Of a DNA stretch of 64,000 nucleotides, positions 56,521 through 64,000 are shown piece by piece. Under the pieces are notes generated by a model, which made no database searches, had not been told where the DNA came from, and worked only from the letters and a program-made list of their open reading frames with translations. A program made the position numbers and the translations under genes. Source of the stretch: Anagrus nilaparvatae. Lineage: Eukaryota; Arthropoda; Insecta; Hymenoptera; Mymaridae. The stretch spans positions 3,720,001-3,784,000 of the forward strand of contig JAKSXM010000014.1 of the NCBI GenBank assembly GCA_022575985.1, in the 5' to 3' direction. Within the stretch, counting starts at the first letter, position 1; each line of letters begins with the position of its first letter.

Positions 56521-57940
56521 CATGGAACATGTTTATAGGGAGGGGGTACTTCAGAACTTGAAAATTAAGGGGGGGGTCAAATTTGTCCTTTTTAAGGGGG
56601 GGGGGTCAAATGGGACTTAGAATATTTTCGATTTAGGGACCTTTGGTGCAGAAGTACTTAGGGAGCATTGGTGCAGAAGTACCTAGGGACCTATGGTGCA
56701 GAAGTCCCTAAAGACCTTTGGTGCAGAAGTACTTAGGGAGCATTGGTGCAGAAGTCCCTAAAGACCATTGGTGCAAGAGTACCTAAAGACCTTTGGTGCA
56801 GAAGTACCTAAAAACCTTTGGTGCAGAAGTACTTAGGAAGCATTGGTGTAGAAGTACCTAGGGACCTATGGTGCAGAAGTCCCTAAAGACCTTTGGTGCA
56901 GAAGTACTTAAGGAGCATTGGTGCAGAAGTACCTAGGGACCTATGGTGCAGAAGCCCCTAAAGACCTTTGGTACAGAAGTACCTAGGGACCTATGGTGCA
57001 GAAGTCTCTAAAGACCTTTGGTGCAGAAGTACTTAGGGAGCATTGGTGCAGAAGTCCCTAAAGACCTTTGGTGCAGAAGTACCTAGGGACCTATGGTGCA
57101 GAAGTCTCTAAAGACCTTTAGTGTAGAAGTACTTAGGAAGCATTGGTGTAGAAATACCTAGGGACCTATGGTGCAGAAGTCCCTAAAGACCTTTGGTGCA
57201 GAAGTACTTAGGGAGTATTGGTGCAGAAGTCCCTAAAGACCTTTAGTGCAGAAGTACCTAAAAACCTTTGGTGCAGAAGTACTTAGGAAGCATTGGTGTA
57301 GAAGTACCTAGGGACCTATGGTGCAGAAGTCCCTAAAGACCTTTGGTGCAGAAGTACCTAAAAACCTTTGGTGCAGAAGTACTTAGGAAGCATTGGTGTA
57401 GAAGAACCTAGGGACCTATGGTGCAGAAGTCCCTAAAAACCTTTGGTGCAGAAGTACTTAGGGAGCATTGGTGCAGAAGTCCCTAAAGACCTTTGGTGTA
57501 GAAGTACCTAAAGACCTTTGGTGCAGAAGTACCTAAAAACCTTTGGTGCAGAAGTACTTAGGAAGCATTGGTGTAGAAGTACCTAGGGACCTATGGTGCA
57601 GAAGTCCCTAAAGACCTTTGGTGCAGAAGTACCTAGGGTGCAGAAGTCTTTAAAGACCTTTGGTGCAGAAGTACCTAGGGAGCATTGGTGCAGAAGTACC
57701 TAGGGATCTATGGTGCAGAAGTACCTAGGGAGCATTGGTGCAGAAGTACCTAGGGACCTATGGTGCAGAAGTCCCTAAAGACCTTTGGTGCAGAAGTACC
57801 TAGGGACCATTGGTGCAGAAGTCTCTAAAGAACTTTAGTGCAGAAATACTTGGATATAAATATTGATATTATGAACAGAATAGATACTTTATTATCAGTG
57901 TTAGTTATTAGTGAACATGTTCCATGCTCGTTGGTTGTGT
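56521..57940. repeat. Small G-rich repeat, copy 3, expanded by a 25-bp minisatellite
   Basis: Perfect 12-bp inverted ends CATGGAACATGT (56521) and ACATGTTCCATG (57916-57927). Two G-runs (GGGGGGG at about 56572, GGGGGGGGGG at about 56596) are followed by ACTTAGAATATTTTCG, exactly the order seen in the copy at 1985. Between about 56625 and 57850 lie some 48 units of a ~25-bp repeat of the form CTTTGGTGCAGAAGTACCTA, with variants that recur in higher-order blocks. It sits in the leader of the BEL element and would be transcribed with it. Confidence 0.8.
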
Positions 57941-59266
57941 AGTTACACAAACCGGTCATAAGTTTTTAATTTCTTGTAAATGGTAAAATTTAAATTGTAT
58001 AAATGAAAACTTATTTTAAATAAGTCATCAATAATTCCTAAAACTGAATAACTGATACAGGTTTTCTCACCCAAAAAAGAGAAAAATAAAAAATAACTGT
58101 AAAAACTTTAGAAAACTGTATAATAACTGAAACTAAAATATTTCTCTTTTTTTTTGTTGAAAGAACTCTGCAAAACTGAAAAACTAAATTTTTACAACTA
58201 AACTAATAAACTGATCATCACAAAGGATAATGAAAAACTTGCATCTAATTATATATAAATATAATAAACGCATAAATAAACTAATCACTAACTTTTTTAT
58301 ACGCATAATAAATCATTATTCTCAATAAAAGATAAAATAAATTTTAATAACATAAATATAATTTCAAAAGAAATCTTAAGTTTTTTTTTTAATATAAATT
58401 AATATTTTATTAAGATATAATTTTTATACATAAAAATATGACTTTATAAAAAACCTTGAGATGAGAATTGATGGACTCCTCCATATAGCAGAAAACTGCA
58501 AAAAATTAGAGAAGGCAGAAGAGGGAACTGGAATGTTGTGCACGCAGTACCTCTTGAACTTGAAAATTTTTTAAACACATGTAAACATGTGATTTTTTGA
58601 CTGCGCAGGCCCTTCCGGTTATTTCTTGGATTTCTTCTTCTTGATGACGTCACAATCTAACTGAATAATGGAGTCCTTTCTTTTTTTGATGATAATGATT
58701 TTTTGATGTTGATAACTTTTTAATAACTATACTTCTTCTTTCTTTCTTTTCTTTTTTCAAATTTCAAATTTATTAAAAAGGAAATTTTGATTTTTTGCTA
58801 ACTTATTTCACTTTAACTTATTTTTTCAGAACTTATTTTTTTTTTTTAACTTCTAATTTTTATAAAACTATTAACTTTTTATGTCTTAGCACAACAATAA
58901 ATTAAAATAATACAAACTGTTCATCACAAAAAAAAAAATAAAGACAAAACTATTAATAACTTGCGATGGCGGCCGTTAAATAAAGATGCCAGTAAAACCG
59001 CAACCGCGCACATTTTTTTATTAGAAATTTCACTTGATTTTTAATTTTTTGAAAAAATTTTTGTCATATTTCACTTTTTTTTTTTTTTTAACTTTACTTC
59101 ATTTATTAAAATTATTTAAACTTGTTGATCTGAAAATCTTGAAATATCTTGGTTGATAAAAGGCTCTTCTAATAAAAAAAATATTTTGCCGCCATGCGGT
59201 CGATGATAACTAATGGTCACTTTTGTTCTTTTTTCTAATAATCAAAGCGGCGAAGATAGACCATAA
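57941..59266 (-). other. BEL 5' leader, LTR-proximal part
   Basis: About 1.3 kb between the 5' LTR and the G-rich repeat, with no coding frame of note. The primer-binding site should start right after the LTR: on the minus strand TTA is followed by TGGTCTATCTTCGCCGC (59264 downwards), beginning with the TGG expected opposite a tRNA CCA end. I cannot name the tRNA. Confidence 0.5.
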
Positions 59267-59556
59267 TGTTCAATAGCTGAGTAGTGTACTGTATAATGTG
59301 TGATAAACTAGGATTTTGGTGATGATAAAATAAAAATAACTCACAAAAAATATATTAATTAAGTAGCAAAATAATTATGAAACTTTATTGTATAAAAATG
59401 TGTGTTGCTACTTGGACTATTGTCCTAAGACTGCCGGCACGGTGCGCCGTTTCTAAAGGCACGCGCTTACACTCTGTGCTCTCTCTGTGCACACACGCAC
59501 GTATACTTATAAACTTATATTAATATTTGTATTATTATACAGTGTAATATTTAACA
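59267..59556 (-). repeat. BEL 5' LTR
   Basis: Same length as the 3' LTR, differing at about two positions (a T for G near 59289, a G for T near 59437). Followed by CGTGT at 59557-59561. Confidence 0.92.
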
Positions 59557-59561
59557 CGTGT

Positions 59562-59720
59562 AAAAACTAATTAAATTTTAGTTTTTTGTTTTGAATTTGT
59601 GTCAAATAAAATGAGCTGAAAATTTTGTGTTTAATTTAAATCGCGTGCAATAATTAGTGTAAAAAATATTGTGTGTTGAGTTTTGTATGTTTTAATTTAA
59701 GTGTTCAAAAGTAATGTAAA
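59562..59720. repeat. Right half of the inverted repeat split by BEL
   Basis: Partner of 53898-54038, diverged but with the same order of blocks in inverted orientation. Confidence 0.6.
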
Positions 59721-59882
59721 AAATCTTGAATAATATAAATTTGAAATTAACATAAAAATTAATAATAAATTAATACACAATAAAAAAAAATAAACTTTTA
59801 AAATAAAATGTAACGTATTAGCAGAAGTAAATTAGAATAGCTATATATTAAAACCAATAACCTAATATAAACCGGTTGAAGA

Positions 59883-60540
59883 GATTACTGTTTTTTCTAC
59901 TTCTTATTGGCGAATACTAAACTGTATTTTAATTTAAAGCCAGCATTTGAAGAGGGTCTAGTTTATCAAAGAATATACGTGTATATTCTTTGAGTATATG
60001 TAAACATAAAAGTTTATTGTGAATTCATCCATATGGTATATTACCAAGTTCTGGATGTTTGTACGAGTAAGAATCATGAGCCATGAATACACCCTGTTTG
60101 CATAATTGAAAATTATTTGATAAATCAACTCCAAACTAAAATATATAATCAAATTTGGACCTAAAAAAATATAAAATCCATGTAATTAGTATTTCACAAG
60201 AACAGTTCCATTTATGCGTTCTCAAAAAGCCTTGGAAAGCAATTACTGGATTTGATATGCAGTTTGGGTCCAAATTTTATAAAATTCTAATATAAATCTA
60301 CTTTATCAAGTAGATTTTATTTATTTAAGCAGGTTTAATGATAATTTATAACCAGGCTTAATGCGTTGCTTCTGATTCTTACACATAAAAACATCCAGGA
60401 TTTTAGAAAGAGCCACTACGATGAATTCCCAAAAAAAATGTACAAGTGATTACTGTTTTTTTACTTCTTTATTGGCGAGGGGTTGACATCTCCTAAAAAT
60501 ATTATTAAATAAAACTTTAGAGTCGGCATTTCCGGATTTT
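59883..60540. repeat. Direct repeat and inverted-repeat insertion upstream of Penelope fragment
   Basis: GATTACTGTTTTTTCTACTT at 59883 recurs as GATTACTGTTTTTTTACTT at 60451, each followed by TTATTGGCGA. Between them are imperfect inverted arms (about 60018-60100 and 60350-60432, sharing GAATTCATC, CTGGATGTTT and TAAGAATCA). A small perfect hairpin, AAAGAATATAC and its complement, lies at 59968-59991. It could be a diverged foldback inserted in a duplicated Penelope leader. Confidence 0.45.
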
Positions 60541-60543
60541 TTA

Positions 60544-61125
60544 ATGTCAGAAGACAATTTAAATCGTTCTGAACATAATAACGACACAGTAAGTAACTCT
60601 CACATTAATTGCTCCAAAATTAAAGAAAAGTGGTTTCCTAACCTTACCAATGTAGTAATTCCCAAAGATGTAGTAGATATACTATCTTTAGGCGAAAAAT
60701 TTAACTTTAAGTGCGAAATAGGAAAGTATGACTATTTTGAATTATTAAAAAGCATTCAAACTTCTATACATAATTTAAACAACTCCCCCGAAAATTCTTC
60801 AGATAAAATCAGAAGAAAAATAATTGGCGTAATTAACAAAAATTTACACAATAAAAAACATATTAAATATATAGACAAAATTATAGATGAAAAATTAAAA
60901 AATACAAAAAAGTTTATAAGTGACCACCCTAATTTACTTGTCACAAGAGCAGACAAAGGAAACTCAACAGTAATAACCTATAGAAAAAAATATAACAAAC
61001 AAATTTAGGAGCAATTAACAAATAAAGATGCGTACTTAGAAATAGAAAAAGATCCCTTAGTCTCTTTAATAAATCTTGTTACAAATTTCCTTTCAAAATG
61101 GGATTTTTGGAACAATAAAATTATA
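60544..61125 (+). pseudogene. Penelope-like element A, N-terminal fragment
   Basis: ATG 60544 opens a frame to TAG 61006-61008, which then continues in phase to about 61110. The block LLVTRADKGNSTVI corresponds to the N-terminal region of Penelope-like RTs (element B has LTEADKGKTIVI at the same place). The preceding residues are Asn/Lys-rich. The sequence is distinct from element B, so this is another Penelope family. It breaks off where the inverted end of element B begins. Confidence 0.65.
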
Positions 61126-61194
61126 AAACAATATTTTTTGAAAAATATTATATTTATTGTCCTTCTTTATTTACAATTATTAATCATTTTTTTT

Positions 61195-61240
61195 AAAAAC
61201 GACGCGTTTCGAAAATATAAATTTTCATCCTCAGGTTTTC
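61195..61240 (-). ncRNA. Candidate hammerhead ribozyme in Penelope 3' region
   Basis: On the minus strand, from 61240: stem I strand GAAAAC, core CUGAGGA (fits CUGANGA), stem II GAAAA/UUUUC with a 6-base loop and one unpaired U, core GAAA, a minimal stem III within ACGCGU, and cleavage triplet GUC at 61203-61201. The second stem I strand GUUUUU follows. All conserved core positions I can check are present. Penelope-like elements are known to carry small hammerheads with minimal stem III in their terminal repeats, so context agrees. The predicted cut is between 61201 and 61200. Confidence 0.7.
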
Positions 61241-61504
61241 TCAAATATTGAGAATAGTAAAAATTATTTAAATTTCACATAAGTCTTATAATTTATTTGA
61301 ACAAGTGTTGTTGTTGAGCAACATAGTGGTACTGACAAGATTTTATGTACAATTTTAAAATTTTGAATTTTGTATAATATAATATTATAAGTATAAATAG
61401 AATAAATTTTGCATGTGTCTATTGTTTTTGTTTACTTTTATATAAATTAAGTTTATTGAACTTTTAAGATAAATAAAATTAAAATACATGGATAATTAGA
61501 TTTT

Positions 61505-61809
61505 GTAAATTATATTAATTTATCATATAAGATGTTTTTATTAAAAATTAATTTATCATTTAGGATTTGATCTTTATTTGTTTTGATGTTTTTATATATC
61601 TCAAATTCTTCTAATGTGTCCATGTATTTTCCTTTTTTACAAAAATGTAATGGTTTTAGATGATCAAATATTGTTTTACAATCGTGATTATTATTTATTA
61701 AGTGTAATGCAAAATTTGTATTTCCATTAAGGTTTTGTGTTATTTTAGGTTTATGTTCTTTGAACCTTGCTAAAAAACTTCTCCCAGTTTGCCCTATATA
61801 ATATTTATC
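61505..61809 (-). pseudogene. Penelope-like element B, inverted GIY-YIG endonuclease C-terminus
   Basis: The minus strand reads YYIGQTGRSFLARFKEH, the GIY-YIG core, and continues past the point where the plus-strand body is cut. Its tail contains MDTLEEFEIYKN, with the Glu expected to bind metal, and ends at a stop near 61510. It lacks everything upstream of YYIG. The minus-strand ORF that extends to 61983 is a junction artefact. Confidence 0.75.
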
Positions 61810-61810
61810 A

Positions 61811-63934
61811 GAAATAAACTGGATAAAAAATGAAATAAAACAACTATACAGTAAAAAAAATACCTTAAATGAACGCTTATATAAAACACATTTAGAATTG
61901 CTAAACACAATTGATAATAGAATAGTTAATAACATCATATTAAAAATAAATGAAGATATAAGAAAAATAATGAAGAACATCATAAACCATCAACAAGAAA
62001 AATTCGATAAACTATTAAATAAACAAAAACCACAAGAAGAAATAAGAGACACACACAAATTTTATCCAAGAATCGTTAATTTAACAAACATAACATTTAA
62101 TAAAGAAGAGATAAATATTTTAAATAAAGGGTTAGACTACAATTTACCAGAATTTAACAACAAATTAAAAGAAATAATAAACATTGAAGCAACTTTAAAA
62201 AGTATAAAATCAACAGCAACACAAAATGAAATAAGAACACTTATTAATAATAAATTTAATAGAAAAATAAAAAATGCAAAAGAAATAAAAAGTTCAAGAA
62301 AATACAAAAGATATAAACAAGAAATGAATATATTAAAATCCATCAAAAAAAAACTCCAAGACAATGATGCAACATTAACTGAAGCAGACAAAGGAAAAAC
62401 TATTGTAATAATAGGTAATAATGAATATAATCAAAAATCAGTTAATTTTATAAAAAACAATAATATAATAGAATTAGATAACGATCCTACTGAAAATTAT
62501 GTTAAAGAAATAAACGAAATTATAAACAAATCAATTAATTTAATAAATAAAAGCCAAAATTTCAAATATAAACAAATCCATGCAATAGCTCCAAGATTCA
62601 AAGCTCTTGTTAAATTACATAAACAAAATAAACCAATAAGACCATTAATAAATTTTACCACAGCACCCACATACAAAATTGCTAAACTAATACATGAAAT
62701 TATCATTAATAGCTTAAAAATAAATAACGAAACAAATTATAGCATTAAAAATAATATACAATTCATCAACAATACAAAAAATTTAGAAATACACCCAAGT
62801 AATAAATTAATAACACTAGACATTAGTAATATGTACACAAACATACCAATAGACGATACATTAAAAATATTAGAAAAAAGACTATTAGATTCCAAAAGAT
62901 TAAAAAGAATAGAAATAAATGAATTAATAAATATAACAAAAATTATATTAAAACAAAATTACTTCATGTTTGACAATAAATTCTATTTACAAAAAGATGG
63001 CTTAGCTATGGGCAACCCCTTAAGTTGCTTATTAGTTGATCTATATATAAATGAATTTGAAAATAAATACATTTTTAATGACTCAAATACATACAAATCA
63101 GATATAATCATATACAATAGATATGTTGATGATATATTTATAATATATAATGGCACCAATCGTAGAATAGATAATTTCAAAAATTATTTAAATAAAATTA
63201 ATAAAAAAATACAATTTACTATTGAAATAGAAAATAATAATTCAATTAACTTTCTTGACATAAATATCACAAAAAATAATAATAAATTAAAATACTCCAT
63301 ATATAGAAAACCTACTACTACAGATCTTGTCATACACAATACATCACAACATCCTATAAATCAAAAATTAGCAGCATTTAACTCACTTATACATAGAGCT
63401 TTATCCATTCCTATGGATGTATTAGACTATAACAAAGAAATTGCAATAATAAAACAGATAGCAAAAAACAATGGATATAAAATAGAAACAATAAATAATC
63501 TAATAGATAAACACAAAAACAAAAAATCAAAAAACACAACAGAAAATACAACTTCAAAAACATATATAGGATCTTTATACACAACACAAACATCAAATAT
63601 TTTAAATAATACCATTAAAAAATATAATATTCATATTGGCATTAAAACGGATAATAAAATTAAAAAATATCTAAATTACAAAAACAAAAACAAAGATAAT
63701 AATAGAAATAACTTTATACATAAATCTGGAATATATCAAATTAATTGTTTATTTTGTGATAAATATTATATAGGGCAAACTGGGAGAAGTTTTTTAGCAA
63801 GGTTCAAAGAACATAAACCTAAAATAACACAAAACCTTAATGGAAATACAAATTTTGCATTACACTTAATAAATAATAATCACGATTGTAAAACAATATT
63901 TGATCATCTAAAACCATTACATCTTTCTCTATAA
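61811..63934 (+). pseudogene. Penelope-like element B, RT plus GIY-YIG endonuclease (both ends truncated)
   Basis: An uninterrupted frame of about 700 codons, with reading possible from 61811. RT motifs: LTEADKGKTIVI, FKALVKLHKQNKPIRPL, motif A TLDISNMYTNIP, KDGLAMGNPLS, catalytic YNRYVDDIF, FLDINI and YRKPTTTD. The C-terminal endonuclease follows with SGIYQINCLFCDKYYIGQTGR. RT and the first half of GIY-YIG look intact. The frame then leaves the element at 63921, and its last four codons are foreign, so the catalytic Glu region is missing. Penelope RTs prime from the genomic DNA nick. This copy cannot be complete. Confidence 0.88.
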
Positions 63935-64000
63935 AACTGAAATGTAACGAATTTTGTCATCGATTTACTCTGGCGCACGCGCTGTAATATTTTAATAGCA
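63922..64000. other. Unassigned right edge
   Basis: About 80 bases unrelated to the Penelope body. Nothing can be said about them. Confidence 0.4.

Larger units (their letters stand above)
54039..59556 (-). mobile_element. BEL/Pao LTR retrotransposon, pol-deleted
   Basis: Two 290-bp LTRs (54039-54328 and 59267-59556) differ at about two positions, and CGTGT flanks the element on both sides (54034-54038 and 59557-59561). The element reads on the minus strand: 5' LTR at right, long leader, gag, remnant of pol end, polypurine tract, 3' LTR at left. Protease, RT, RNase H and most of integrase are missing, so it is a recent non-autonomous copy that must have moved with enzymes from a relative. 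Confidence 0.92.
61126..63921 (+). mobile_element. Penelope-like element B, with inverted copy of its own 3' end
   Basis: The element has two joined parts. 61126-61809 is a minus-strand copy of the 3' end (ORF tail plus 3' UTR with ribozyme). 61810-63921 is the plus-strand body. The shared stretch matches almost exactly in inverted orientation (GATAAATATTATATAGGGC: minus strand ending at 61809, plus strand at about 63757). Inverted partial copies at one end are a known habit of Penelope elements. The body stops abruptly at 63921 within the endonuclease domain. Confidence 0.8.

Noticed and set aside
56625..57850. CRISPR-like array
   Set aside because: Units are contiguous ~25-bp variants without unique spacers, in a eukaryotic retroelement. 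This is a minisatellite.
61510..61983. A 157-residue minus-strand protein
   Set aside because: Its first half is antisense to the Penelope body. Only the part from 61809 down is genuine Penelope endonuclease.
62137..63615. Minus-strand hydrophobic frames opposite the Penelope RT
   Set aside because: They are antisense shadows of an Asn/Lys/Ile-rich gene, which always yields Phe/Leu/Ile-rich complements.

Overview
The window looks like a repeat nest from an insect genome. It is AT-rich, and I found no conserved host gene in 64 kb. Nearly every recognisable reading frame is a eukaryotic transposable-element protein. The two related R1-clade LINE families, the env-bearing Ty3/gypsy element, a BEL/Pao element, a CMC-type transposase and a Penelope-like element point to an arthropod. 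Hymenoptera is my guess, and this is inference only. There are no bacterial operons, and I saw no rRNA, tRNA or CRISPR array.

Layout, left half. A decayed Ty3/gypsy element with an env gene fills about 1-9.8 kb. It is cut by a foldback element (1100-2824, CCAA target duplication) and by a 5'-truncated R1-clade LINE (7958-8936, 17-bp target duplication). A long AT-rich stretch with a tandem array leads to a 5'-truncated copia fragment with its LTR (13.3-14.7 kb) and an antisense LINE tail. A full-length R1-clade LINE (15842-21942) sits in a TTA microsatellite. Beside it lies a nearly identical 5'-truncated copy (21996-23729), which abuts a CMC/EnSpm-like transposase on the minus strand (23742-25897).

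Layout, middle. A 10.07-kb element (26702-36774) is flanked by TTAA on both sides and interrupts a monomer of a dispersed ~140-bp repeat. It is mostly a giant palindrome with arms of about 3.7 kb and has no recognisable protein. After a satellite array comes a minus-strand CR1/L2-like LINE (38.2-42.5 kb). Next is an 8.2-kb segment bounded by inverted repeats of about 0.4 kb. It holds a spliced gene for a 28-residue-repeat protein and a broken Sola-like transposase gene.

Layout, right end. Several inverted-repeat elements precede a BEL/Pao element (54039-59556, LTRs differing at about 2 of 290 bases, CGTGT duplication). This element keeps gag, has lost most of pol, and carries a 1.2-kb minisatellite in an unusually long leader. 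The window ends in two Penelope-like elements. The second is joined to an inverted copy of its own 3' end, and that inverted copy carries a good candidate hammerhead ribozyme (minus strand, 61195-61240).

The parts do not form a pathway. They record successive insertions, several of which can be ordered by target duplications: gypsy before foldback and LINE; satellite before the TTAA element; R1 copy 1 before copy 2; palindrome before BEL. Points I consider worth follow-up are the ribozyme, the TTAA giant palindrome, the inverted-repeat-bounded transposase segment, and a small repeat family that carries different minisatellite expansions in different copies.
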